Both the position numbers and the translations under genes were made by a program. Of a DNA stretch of 64,000 nt, positions 47,090-58,913 are shown in pieces; within the stretch, counting starts at the first letter, position 1, and every line of letters starts with the position of its first letter. The DNA comes from Takakia lepidozioides (taxonomy: Eukaryota > Streptophyta > Takakiopsida > Takakiales > Takakiaceae). The stretch spans positions 34,720,001-34,784,000 of the forward strand of contig CM060731.1 of NCBI GenBank assembly GCA_030704615.1, given 5' to 3'. The notes beneath the pieces were generated by a model. The model was not told the origin of the DNA, ran no database searches, and saw nothing but the letters and a program-made list of their open reading frames with translations.

Positions 47090-50000
47090 GTTGTTGGACT
47101 TACTCCATTTGCACTCTTGATGGGTTGTGAGACCTCCTTTGGGGGGCTACCGGCTTGTCGACAGTCTTGGCCGCGGCCTATAATGGCTTGTGATCGACAA
47201 TATTAGGTCGCTTAGTCACAAGTCTTTGTATCACAGACCAAAAAACAATAGTGTATTAGTGACATTCACAAGCACAATTCACTGCAAAGAAAACCTTACC
47301 ATGTGACATGGAAATATAGTTGGCCAACCAAATTGCAATCCAGGTCCATCACCCGTAGGTTAGCCACATGACCTCCATCTAATCCTAAACTAACTGTTAC
47401 AGTTTGACAAATCCCTAAGCCAAAAAATAACCTCGTCCAACTTGCCTCTTATAATGATCCCTTTCCAACGACCATTTGTCCATCCAAAATGAGGAATAAT
47501 AGCCAAGAGGGAATCCTTGCCCTCACATATATGATGTATGTCGGCCTCTCCAATCGAGCGAGCTCCTACGAGCTTGGATTCAAATTTCAATTGCCAAATG
47601 GTCACTAAAAATAATTAAGCAGAATCTAGAGCATCCGATGCAAGAAAGTTGAAAAAACTACTAAAACAGAAAAAATGCTCTTCAAATCAAACGAAGGACA
47701 AAACTCTTTGATGGAAAAACCCTAATTGCTTACAAGGTGATGCTATCAACTAGCACGCAACAGAAAACTAACAAATATTATCATAAATTGTAGAATATTA
47801 TCACCTCAGATCAGTTGAGATACAATCACCGATCCCACGAGATCGTTGTAGAAACACCATCTAGATCAAGATCTCAAAGTATTGTCATTGACACGTGCTC
47901 GATTTTTATGAGTGCATAGCCGCTACTCTCAACGAATGAAGCAAGGTTGGTCGTGAGGACTTGTTCCATGGTCATCAGCAATTTTATTAGCCTTGTGAGT
48001 TCACGAGTGAATAGCTGTGAGTTGTGTCTATGAGTATTGCAACTGAAAGCTTGGTTTAAGGAATAGAGATAGATAAGATGAACGAAGTCACATTTCACCT
48101 TTTTTTTTGGTGCTCTGCTGAGTTGGAGAGCGGGAGGAGCTTGCCAAATAGGAGCATTCAAAGTCCAAGTTAGGATGCAAGTATGTGAGAGGTAGAGGCC
48201 AGGCAAGACTCGGTCTAGTCGAGGAAATGGAACACTATCGTAGAGACTTGTTGAACCTTGAAGTGAACTCAACTGTGAACACATTTCTAGTATATGCCGA
48301 ATGATAGTAACATTTTAAGCTAGTAACTAAATACCCAGCAAGATAGATAGGTCAAGTATAAAAGAATCAAGAACCTAATACGCTGATATGTTCATTTTCT
48401 TAATATGAAATCCCTGTTGGCAATATGAGTTGGATGTCCAATGTATAACTAGTGATTCAGTACGTAACGATGAATTCTGAACACTTGTTCTCATGTCCAC
48501 ATGAGGTTGGAACTTGCCACTACAAATTGTAATGAAGGTCTTTGTGTGCGGAGAATTTGAGTTCTTTGTGTCGTGATTGTATCGAAGTATCAATGATCAA
48601 GTTGATGATAATGTGAAAATTGTAAAATGGTTAATGCATCAATTCAATTGTTCAACAATTGTTATTTGCATGCAAATTTATGTTGTCTATGGTGCGTCTT
48701 GAACTTTAAAATTTATAAATAGATCTCTAACACAAAAACATTCATTTGCATTGAAACCCAATAAATACTAAATATTTTTTTTAATTTTCCTGAGTTAAAT
48801 GCGTGTATGTGTTTGTACTCGTTTTGTTTATCGGTCCTATAATTTACTAAACAAAGTGATATATCATACATAGTCTACTACTGTCTATGAGCACTATGAT
48901 CTTGAAAAAGTTTCTACATTTCAGAATGATACTTTGTCATATGTTCATAATCATTCATATTGATAATGTATTATTGTTTGTATGATATAATATTTGAGAT
49001 TCCACCTCTTTTGTGATTTTTAATTATTATGAATTTTCTCCGTATTTTTCAATAGCACATAGCTGTTGTTACTTCATTTTTAAGAATTACCTGTACAATC
49101 CATCAATCCTTTTGGTATACCCATTAGTGAAAAAATGCGACTTGGGGATACGAGCTTTGGGAAGTGATAGAAATATTGTACTCATCTAGTTCAGAGCCCA
49201 TATTTTTTCAATCAAAATTTACATGGTGAACTAGAGAATTTATCCATGGATATATCATCACCATAAGGGATGAAAGTTGAAGGGATTGATGACATTGATA
49301 TTGTACAAATTCCAAAGTGACATTGAGTTCAATATGCACTCTTCGATACGTGAATCCATGTAGAATTTCATATCTTGCGAAGCTTCCAACCATCAACTTT
49401 CTCATTATTGTATGTTTTCTTGGTGATTTTGAATTTGTTCTCACTTCCTAATATCATCTTTATAAAAAGATTTTTCATCTTCTCAATTTCATATTTATTA
49501 TGTGAATTAGCCTTGTCCACAAGAATGAAAGTGGAGAGGCATTGGATCAAAATTCAGAAGCATTTTATCCCTTAACTTTGATATTCTCTTTATTGAGAGT
49601 AAGTCATCATTTTTTATAAAGATTCATCATAACCAAGTAAGCGGTGCCCAATGTTGTCGAAAACTGTACCACTTGTTTTCTAAATGTAGCGCACATTGTG
49701 ACAATGTGAACATTTGTGGGCCCAATGAAACAAGTTGCAAATGACGTAAGCACTAGCTGCGAAGACGTATGATGAAACAAACTTACAATGTCATCTTAGA
49801 GCACCCTAAACCATAACCCGAAATTATCAAATGTCATTGATTCCACCGTAATGGGGTGATGGAGCACATACCTTGGGCCCTCAGTAATTAAGTTGCAAAG
49901 CTTGCAAAGGCAGTGATGGAGTTGGGTTTATATTAAGATCGGAAATAGGAATTATCAAAATGTTGAACAATCATGTGATGTCTTGTCTAACAGTTACAGT

Positions 50001-50209
50001 AAGTGGTTGTTGGCACTGGATGTGTAGGGCTATCTGGTTTGATTGCACAAGTCGAGTATGAGAAATGTGGCTTCATGTCCCGTTCACAAGTCCAAATCTT
50101 GGCTACACCCCTTGCACAATTGCGGGTTGGGAACTAACGACATGTTGCTGGTTGATACGTTGTATGGTCTTGTTGTACATATGCGGAAGGGATCGGGCTC
50201 GATACTTGC
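47090..50209. other. AT-rich intergenic DNA
   Basis: Strongly AT-rich from 48300 to 49650; frames under 140 codons without recognisable motifs. Some of it may be the body of the decayed transposon to its left. Confidence 0.4.
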
Positions 50210-50519
50210 TTTAAGATGTAGGTTTTGCTGCCCACTTGCTTCGACACCTATCAGAAGCCTTCACCGCATTTCTTGCAGTTGTGTCAACGCATATTAAAAC
50301 AAACTTGATCCGTTGGTAGTCCGTAATGAGGCCAACTTCCTTGGGGTTTTGCGAGCGGAGTAGAGGGTACCGCTCTAGCAGATCCAACATCATCTCCACA
50401 TCCTTCTTTAGCTGTGGTATGGACGAATAGTGCACATGGGCAAAATTTCGCCTATTGATCATTGAGTCCAGATGGTCGGCCAAGTCGATCACAGACATGT
50501 TCTTTGCCTTAGCAAGACT
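50210..50519 (-). pseudogene. C-terminal part of an unrecognised ORF, split by the CACTA insertion
   Basis: The minus-strand frame SLAKAKNMSVIDLADHLDSM continues through QLKKDVEMMLDLLERYPLL to a stop at 50211. The upstream part lies beyond the transposon (58018-58140), ending IPEDVRLAS, and the reading frame is continuous across one copy of the ACT duplication. I do not recognise the family: it is mostly helical and charged, with no catalytic motif I can name. Confidence 0.55.
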
Positions 50520-51321
50520 CACTAGTACAGATTATCGTTTTATGACTGCAAATATCACTACATTTGCAGTGATAAGTGCGATTATGACTACATCACTCTG
50601 CAGTGACAAACACGAAGTCAATTCTACCATCACTGCGGAGTGATAAGTGCGAAGTGATGGTCGTCACTGCAGACGTGGCACCTGCCAACGACTCAGAGTG
50701 ACGTGGGGTGTAGTGTTGTAGTCATAACTATACGACTACAAGGCTACGTGTCATGACTACACTTACGACTATGTCACTACATATGAGCGCCAACATGGAG
50801 AGGTCTCTCCATGACACGCATGACCCCCCGGATGTATATGACTACACGACTGTACCTTATGACTACACTTATGACTATATCACTACTCACTACATCATTG
50901 AGGGTAGCAAGTGGTATATTTCATGACTACAAATATGATTCCATCACTATAGGTTTGTACTGGTTCTGGTAGGTCATCTAACACGGGTCCTTATTCAATT
51001 AGTTTATAAAACCATTAATGCTATTTTATTTATTAATTTCATGTAAATTTTATTTATCGTTTTGATATTCAGATATGTTTTAATATACAGAACAATATAT
51101 TTAATTGAATGAAAGAATTTCACACAAATACATAGATTGTTGAATGTCGATCATACAACAAAAAACCAATGGAAAAAATGTTCCCATGGATGCCGCAAAG
51201 GCGCTACAATGAGCATTCAAGAAGCTTGAAAGGCCACATGGATAAATAGCCAAGCCTCAAAGGCTACAAGTCCCAAAACCCAAGCCCACACCGGGGCAGC
51301 AGTCCACTAGTACTCCTACAA

Positions 51322-52600
51322 TTGAAGAGCTCTATTTACAAATCACCATTGTGGCATATTTTCAACTACATTGCATCACATAGTCCCACCATTGACTGGG
51401 ATCAGAAAAGTAATCATTCCACAGCTTCTCGTCATTTGCCCCTAGGTCTCCAAAGCCTCCATCCCGCGCCCCTTGCTGTACATATCCTGCAATCATCACA
51501 CTCCACAACACCACATGTCGTTCAGCCATACTGTCGAACACTCCCTTTGCATCCTCAATGCACCCACATTTGACATACATATCCACCAGGGCAGTGTTCA
51601 GAATGACATGTGCAATTCCAGATTTGATGATGCCACCATGTATCTCTTTGCCATTTTCCAGGGCTGCCAAGCTTGCACGAGCTTTGCAAACACACAAACG
51701 TGATCTGGTTACACTTCACCCCTTCCCCCATCATTTGCTCATAGGTCTCCAAGGCCTCCATCTCGCACCCCTGCTGTGCATATCCTGCAAGCATGGCATT
51801 CCATGACACCATATCTTGTTCAGCCATACTATCGAACACTCCATTTGCATCCTTGATGCACCCACATTTTGCATACATATCCACCAGCCTCCAGGGTGTT
51901 GTTCAGAATGACATCGGGTACAATCCAACTCTGACAACGTCACCATGGACCTCTTTGCCCTTTTCCAGGGCTACCAAGCTTGCAAATGCACACAAACATG
52001 ATGTGGTTGGACTTCACCCCTTCCCCCATCATTTGATCATAGATCTCCAAAGCCTCCATACCAAGTCACTGTTGTGCATACCCTGCAAGCATCGCGTTCC
52101 ATGACACCACATCTCGTTCAGCCATAGACTTGTTGAAAACTCCCTTCGCATCCTTAATGTACCCACATTTCGCATACATGTCCACCAGGGCAGGGTTCAG
52201 AATGACATCTGGTACAATTCCAGCTTTGACGATGTCACCATGGACCTCCTTCCCCTTTTCCAGAGCTCCCCTACTTGCACACATTACAAACACAAACAAA
52301 TGTGATGTGGTTGGGCTTCACCCCTTTGCGCAGCATTTACTCATAGGTCTCCAAAAGCATTCCTACCACACCCATGCTTGGTAAATCCTGCCAACATTAT
52401 ATTCCACGTGATCAAAGATGGTTGAGGCATTCTGTTGAACACTTGGTGAGCATCCATGATGCTCCCACACTTAACATACATGTTGACAAGGGTGTTGAGT
52501 AGGAAAATATTTGGTGTGAATCCACTGTAGATAATGTGAGTGTGCGCCTACTTTCCAGCTTCCAGACCTTGAATCATCTTGATGCACTTAAGCAAGAGAT
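51322..52600 (-). pseudogene. PPR fragment inside the right CACTA
   Basis: Counterpart of 1397-2530: minus-strand motifs LVDMYVKCGCIEDAKGVFD, AEQDMVSWNAMLAGYAQQG, LEKGKEVHGDIVKAGIVPDV and NPALVDMYAKCGYIKDAKGV. Frames are somewhat longer and less broken than in the left copy, so this version is closer to the captured original, but it is still frameshifted and without start or DYW tail. Confidence 0.85.
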
Positions 52601-52631
52601 AGACATACGTACCTGAATCTACTGAAATGCC

Positions 52632-52826
52632 TCATTGGTTTAAAGTCTGTAGAGCCTCTGTCAGTCTGTCTGCCTCACAAAGAATCTTCACATGCCCAGA
52701 AGTGCCAGAAGAGGCATTGTGGACTCCTTCTCTTGATCCTCTTTCAGAAGCTGTGGTCATGGTTGAGGTGCCTGATTTACCAACTGTGCCGCTGCAGCTG
52801 CTGCCTTTAGTTGACCATCTACCCAT
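52632..52826 (-). pseudogene. PPR N-terminal fragment, right copy
   Basis: A 64-codon frame starting MGRWSTKGSSCSGTVGKSG and ending in the PPR-like LCEADRLTEALQTLNQ. It is Ser/Thr/Gly-rich as an organelle-targeting leader would be. In the left copy the same sequence stands at 5010-5195, next to different cargo. Confidence 0.6.
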
Positions 52827-52829
52827 GTA

Positions 52830-55640
52830 GGTTTCTTGTGGCTATTGATCCACAGGGAATCATAGGTAATCTTGAGCTTGAAATCTGGCCCTCTTGGATG
52901 AATCTAGATCCACACTCTATCCCTGCACCTTCAGCTATCCTGCCTCTCCACAAATAGTGCATTCATCCTTGCCTTGCTGCTAGCAGCTAACAATGACAGC
53001 CTAGATTTGTTCTAGGAAACACCCAACTTAGCTTATTACACTAGTTCCTATGCTCAATTGCATCTGCTATTCTCTGTAATCCCACAGGCATTCCCCTTTT
53101 TGCCTCGATTGTCCCACCATTGATGACAGCTTCTCCTCGTCTCTGTTACCTGTTTCTGGATACTTTCCTGTTGTCACATTGGCCGTATCATGTCAGTCAC
53201 TCCAAACTATAAAAGGTTCACTCAACCACCTAACTTGCAGAATTCAACATGAAAATTGAAGGACGACTCTGATAACAGGGAAAAATAGGCTGAAATGTGT
53301 TGAAGGTGCCTTCATTAGCAGTGCTTTGTTCTATCAATTGTGTTGTTGTCGCTTCTGTTTCCAGTTGACCATCTACCCTGCAGATTTCTTGTAGCTATTG
53401 ATCCACAGGGAATCAGAAGTAATCTTAGGTTTGAAACCCGGTCCTCTTGGATGAATCTAGACCTCTGTCCCTAGTCCTTCAGCTATCCCTGCTTGTGTAG
53501 AAAATCATGAATACATCTCAGCCTTGCTGCTAGCAGCTGACTGACGGCGTGACCTTCTTCCAGCAAACCCCAACCCTAAGGATAAGAAGGCAAAACAGAC
53601 TGCCAAAAGTTTGAAGAAGAAGGTGCTCACCACATTGTCCTTGACCTTGTGTCATGATGCATGGAGGATTTAACCAACCATCAACCCAAAATGACCTCAT
53701 GTGTGCTGCTTGTGTCTGTAGTCAGGTAATGTCGGATTGGTCAGACTGGACAAGTGTTCATTCCACCGCTTCTCCTCATTCTGTTATTTGTTTTTAGATA
53801 CTTTCTTGCTACCACATTGGCAGAAACTTGTCAAGTCACCCCAAACCACCCATAGATCCACCCAATGAGCTAACTTACAACATGCAATATGCATCTCAGG
53901 GCCGAGTCTGATGAGAGGGCAAAACAGGCTGAAATAGGTGGAAGAAGAAGGTGCCCTCACCACATTTCCTCGACCTTGTGACATGACCCATGGAGGATTT
54001 GACTGACCATGAACCCAAGAGGACCTCTTGTGTGTACTGCTTGTGTCTGAGTCAGATAATGTCGAATTGGTCTGTGAGAACCGCCACGGTGCAGCTGAGC
54101 GGGTAGAGATTGAAACACGGCCTGCTAAGACCAAGCTGACTCTCCCAAGAACCTTGTAAACATCAGGAAGAATACCAAATCATGGTAGTAACAGGAGCCA
54201 AGAGCCCACCTTTGCAGGATGGACAACACACCTTGTGATTGCGGTTGTCCCACCATCGTGAAGGATCTTTTATAAAACTCATGCCAGCTCACATCACGAA
54301 CGAGCTAACTTGCAGAACTCTACATGAAATTTTAGGGACGACTCTGATAACAGGGCAAAACAGGGTGAAATGTGCTGAAGAAGGTACCTTCATTAGCAGC
54401 AAATTGTTCTATCAATTGTGCTGCTGCCACTTCTGTTTCCAGGATGACATCTGGTACAATTCCAGCTTTGACAATGTCACTATGGACCTCTTTCCTCTTT
54501 CCCAGAGCTCCCAGCTACGTGTAAGGAAGGCTGACAAAGAGTGGTCAACGAGGACATCTCAATAGCTGCTTGTTGGTCTGAAACCCCAGAATGGGATCAG
54601 CAGGGTTTATACCCACTCTTTTTATCTTATCCTACACAGTACAAAGAACAGTGCTTGTTTCTGTGATTAATTCAGGCCTGGTACTCACAAAAACTATTGT
54701 GAATTGGGGAGTCATACAACCATGACACCGCTAATCAGATGAAAGACACTTCAACACTGGATTCGGCAGACCAAAACAGTCATGGGCACACATAACACAA
54801 CACAGTTACATGAGGGAATGAATTCATATATGTGACTGCTCCGCACAGTACGCAGCCCTGCCAGGCAGGGCCCAGACCTACACAGATACATTCACTCGAT
54901 AACCTTTACACATCCTAAAAAAGAAACTGAACTCCTAAACATACACAACTATTCGAGAGGCCAAATTAGCAAACACCCAGACATGACATGGGCAGACATG
55001 GTCAATACAAGAGAGGGCCAAACATTTCAGCCCACTATACAATCCATCACTCATTCCAGGCAGGTAACACATATGAAAGAAAACACACACAAGGATCATT
55101 AAGGACCAATTTCAAAAGGGAAGGATTAACATACATACATGAGTCGAGAATATGCAGACATGTATAGCAGCAACATGTGCAGCAAGTGTTTGGAAGCCAT
55201 GACCATGCTGCATAAATCTGACTTAGTGCGTAGCCTCAGTTAACCCACTGGATGTCACCAAAGGCAAGATTGGACTTTCAGAAATGAGGCATGCTGCAAA
55301 TTTGAAGTTCGAAGCTATGGAGACCAATTTGAACTCCCCTATAAACACCAAAGCACCCTATGTCTAATCATGGAAAACCTGGCTTTCGTACCACAAATTT
55401 ATGATGGCTAAAAATGAAGGCATAAGTTGTCCACCACGATACTTCCTCTACATTTCGAAGGTGAAGGGAATGGATGTGTTTCATAAGGTTTAATTTATCA
55501 ATGTTAGTATCCTGCAGAATTCTAGGACTCAATCAACCCAGGGAAAACGTGGATGTGGAAAATTCCTTAAATAGGTAGAGCCCCAAAAGGCGCATCACAT
55601 TTCTGGAAATCAGTCAAAGTTTCAAGGATTTTGCCGGTCT
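52830..55640. other. Right CACTA interior, repeats and unassigned sequence
   Basis: Contains three of the internal 88-base repeat units (about 53230, 53866, 54299) and duplicated blocks around TTGTAGCTATTGATCCACAGG and TCTTGGATGAATCTAGA. A small PPR-like stretch (about 54440-54510) is antisense. Between 54600 and 55640 I recognise no coding sequence; it may be intron or downstream sequence of the gene fragment at 55655-55930. Confidence 0.5.
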
Positions 55641-55654
55641 AGACAGCGAGAATG

Positions 55655-55930
55655 CTACTGGATACATACTGTGAACGTGCCACTCCAAGAGCCAACATTG
55701 AGTTGAATATACTGTTCTAGCGTGGCTAAGCCCATAGCTCTATCATTCTCTCCCTCTTCATCTCCATTACTATGCGCAGCAGCCTCAGACGACACAGCTT
55801 GGCTGCAACGGATGCAAAGAGGCTCACGCTTCCTCCTCCTCCTTACAAAACCTCGAGGCCTGAGGAAGATTTCCCTTGCAGTCCTCTCAACATTAATCCT
55901 ACACTGTTGTTGAGTCTTCGATAGCCGCAC
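55655..55930 (-). pseudogene. Captured first exon of a putative plastid protein (DUF3598-like?)
   Basis: The minus strand starts MRLSKTQQQCRINVER with an Arg-rich, transit-peptide-like leader (FVRRRRKREPLCIRC). Then comes an acidic linker and LATLEQYIQLNVGSWSGTF, after which a good donor (ACA|GTATGT) follows at about 55672. The final motif resembles the opening of DUF3598-type chloroplast proteins, but that assignment is tentative. It is intact as an exon, so capture may be recent. Absent from the left CACTA copy. Confidence 0.5.
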
Positions 55931-56175
55931 GCTGAATCCATGGCAACCAAAAAAGGAAAAAATGTACCCCCTAAAACACTAAGTCTGGAGAATTGAACAT
56001 CAAAATCAATAGACTGGGGAGCAGTCTACTTGCACAAGTAAGATTCACAGCAACAAATTTCCGGCCTGAATAACTACCTGCTGATGATGCTTTGCAAACC
56101 TCCAAAAAACTGGCACTCACTATTCAGTGGGTACCTGTGATACTGTTTGTAGTTGCAACAATGCCATAGAGATCC

Positions 56176-56358
56176 TCACTTAGGGCACCAGAGAGAAACA
56201 CTGGTGAAAACTACAAACTCCAAAGTAGAATTCAATTCTGTGGAGAGCCTGAGTGGGTGAAAACAACACATGTGGGTGTTGAGTAGAATTTTTTTTGGCG
56301 TGAATCTACTTTGGATAATGTGAGTGTGCATCTGTTTTCCAGCTTCCAGACCTTCCAC
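56176..56358 (-). pseudogene. PPR fragment (short)
   Basis: The minus strand reads MEGLEAGKQMHTHIIQSRFT and then leaves the PPR consensus after ILLNTH. The piece resembles the segment at 2498-2400, so the same PPR gene was probably sampled twice. Confidence 0.6.
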
Positions 56359-56689
56359 GCAGGTTTCTTGTAGCTATTGATCCAAGGAATCATAAGTAAT
56401 CTTGGCCCTCTTGGATGAATCTGGACCCACTCTCTATCCCTGCTCCTTTAGCTATCTTTGCCTTTGCACAAATCATGCACACATCTTTGTCTTGCAGCTA
56501 GCAGCTGACAATGACAGCCTAGATCTGTTCCAACAAACACCCTAACCCTACTTATCACACAAGTTCCTATACTGACTTGCGCTTCCAACAGGCATTCACT
56601 TTTTTGTACCAACGAGCTAACTTGCAGAATTCAACCTAAAAATTTAGGGACAACTCTGATAACAGGGAAAACAGGCTGAAATGTGTTGA

Positions 56690-57300
56690 AGAAGGTGCTC
56701 ATAGGTCTTGTTTTGCAGTGTAATGAAATGCACCCCAAAACTCCTGGAATGAGACAGAGAAAGCCTCCATCTCGCGCCCTTGCTGTATATATCATGCAGT
56801 CATCGCACTCCACGACACCACATCTCGTTCAGCCATACTGTTGAACACTCCCTTTGCACCCTCGATGCACCCACATTTTACATACATGTCCACGAGTACT
56901 GTTCAGAATGACATCGGGTACAATTCCAGCTCTGACAATGTCACCATGGACCTCTTTGCCCTTTTCCCGGGCTGCCAGGCTAACGCATGCATTGCAAATG
57001 CAATCAAACGTGATGTGGTCAGGCTTCACCCCTTCCGCCATCATTTGATCGTAGGTCTCAAAAGCCTCCTTCCCGCGGCCTTGCTGTGCATACCTTGTAA
57101 GCATCGTTCAGCCACACTGTTGCAAACTCCCTTCACATCCTCGATGCACCCACATTTCGCATACATGTCCACAAGGGTGATATTGCAAACTTAAACGAAT
57201 GTGACCCGGTCCGGCTTCACCCCTTCCCGCATTATTTGCTCATACGTCTCCGAAGCCTCTATATCACGCCCCCACTGTGCATATCCCTGCCCTTCCTACA
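56690..57300 (-). pseudogene. PPR fragment near the right end of the right CACTA
   Basis: Counterpart of 6022-6660: motifs QGRGKEAFETYDQMMAEGVK, DHITFDCICNACVSLA and GKEVHGDIVRAGIVPDV. An extra segment of about 60 bases (around 56703-56760) interrupts the similarity between the two elements. Confidence 0.8.
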
Positions 57301-58017
57301 TCATTTGCTTAAGAATAAGCTCAAGAAAACTGCATCAGTGCTCAAGAATAGGTCGCAAAGCCTCAACCCCACCCCCCTGCATTGCATATCTTGCGATCGT
57401 CCCGTTCCATGATATAAGTTCTCCCTGCTTCGGCTCGATACTACGAAAACATATGGTAGCGCGAGAGACAAAAAGATGCTAAGTCCCAGCCCCGTGTGTT
57501 CACGGCTGAACGTGGGCAACCCTAAAGCATTTTTTTTGAATTTTTGAATTTTTTGTACTTTGTGTCATTCCATCGACACAAGTCCTTTGTTAAAGATAGA
57601 TGGATAAGGTCATCCAATGGATGAACCCATTCATGTATATGCCTTAAGATGCCACGTGTAGTGATGTAGTCATATAAACATAGATGTGAAACCTACTGTA
57701 GTCATGTAGTCATAAGCTTCTATGGCATGTCATCAATGTGTAGTAGTGATGTAGTCATTTAGTCATAGGCTTATATGGCACGTGTCTGACGTGTAGTATT
57801 GCGTATGACGACTAGTTATATAAACTAAGCATGTGTTCTTGGTCAACAATGTTTGACCACAGCTCCTAGTCATGTAGTAACATGTATGACTTCATTAGAT
57901 TAAAATATATTAAAATGCGCCCAACAATGGGTTTCATCCCTATGTAGTCACATATATAGTCATGGTTACCAAGGTTTATATTATCCGTAGTCATAAAAAC
58001 GACAATCTGTACTAGTG

Positions 58018-58511
58018 ACTGGCCAATCTCACGTCCTCTGGTATCCTATTAGCGAGGGTTTTATAGCACTTGGAAGAATACGTGAAAGCTTTCGGAGCCT
58101 CTGGATCATGAAATCTGTCTAGCTCATGAAACGATATCAATAAATGTCTAATTTGCAGTGGAACCCTAGCTACCAACCATCCCACATGTCATACCCCGTC
58201 AGAATCCAATTGTGTCAGTATGTTCCCCCTCTGACGATCATCTGTCTAGCTGGGATGCAAGCACGACCAATGACTATGTCAAAGCCATGAAAATCATCCA
58301 CACTCTCAGCATGAAGGTTACTGTCACTAAAAATCCGCCAATCCCGGTCAGCATCCTCAAAGCAACGAACCAAAAAAAGAGTATCCTGGCCTGGAGGAGC
58401 TTTGACTCCATGAATGATGTCAATGGTGACATGGAAAACTAGCACCGACACAATATCACCACTGCCCCGCCGATGATAGTTAAACAACAGATGCTCTAAT
58501 GCATGTCGCAA
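58018..58511 (-). pseudogene. N-terminal part of the ORF split by the CACTA
   Basis: The minus-strand frame 58511-58215 (98 codons) includes VHFHVTID-like hydrophobic strands, GVKAPPGQDTLFLVRCFED and DDFHGFDIVIGRACIPARQM. A second block, 58160-58018, encodes FHDPEAPKAFTYSSKCYKTL and runs into the insertion. A stop at 58215 separates the blocks, as an intron or a decay lesion. No family recognised. Confidence 0.45.
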
Positions 58512-58657
58512 GGGGGCTGCCCTCCAATGCCAAGCTCATTCTACTCTTTCATAGTCTTCCTACTGAGAGTAGTAAGCTGCAGAAGTTCTCATCCTTAGAA
58601 AGTTGTTTGTGTGAGGTGTGTTTAATGCGAGAATTCAAAATAATTGTTAGCTTGGCT

Positions 58658-58913
58658 ATGCGCAGTCATGACTTGATGGGTGCGATAGTGTTGTTGTTTT
58701 TTATACTACTCAATTTGGTTGTGACTCCAAGCTTGGCTATATCTACAACGTGTCCAAAAGAGGCTATCTTTACGTTTGGTGACTCCCTTAGTGACACGAG
58801 CAACAATGGATTAGCATTTCCAGCACTTTTGAGCCCGCCTTATGGCGAAAGCTTTGATTTTCATCATCCACCAAGCCGCTACTCCAATGGTCGCCTTGTC
58901 ATCGACTTCATTG
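58658..58913 (+). CDS. GDSL esterase/lipase, first exon only
   Basis: Encodes about 85 residues. A hydrophobic signal peptide ([21 protein letters not shown]) is followed by [20 protein letters not shown], the GDSL block I with its catalytic Ser. Then [20 protein letters not shown] and LVIDFIG end at a donor, ATTG|GTAATG. Secreted plant GDSL lipases are about 350 residues in five exons. I could not find exon 2 (LPPYL) or the oxyanion and catalytic His blocks in the next 4 kb, so this is either a truncated copy or has an unusually long first intron. Confidence 0.65.

Larger units (their letters stand above)
50520..58017. mobile_element. Non-autonomous CACTA transposon, right copy
   Basis: Begins CACTAGTACAGATTATCG and ends CGACAATCTGTACTAGTG, with the 3-base target duplication ACT at 50517-50519 and 58018-58020. 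Both ends are close to those of the copy at 611-7292, including subterminal repeats. The first 2.1 kb, with the PPR fragment, and the last 1.4 kb are nearly the same in both. The middle (about 52830-56600) differs and lacks the WEB and GMC pieces. No transposase frame seen. Confidence 0.93.

Noticed and set aside
53784-54134. 116-codon minus-strand frame in the right CACTA
   Set aside because: Ser/Trp-rich without motifs; it crosses one of the internal repeat units.
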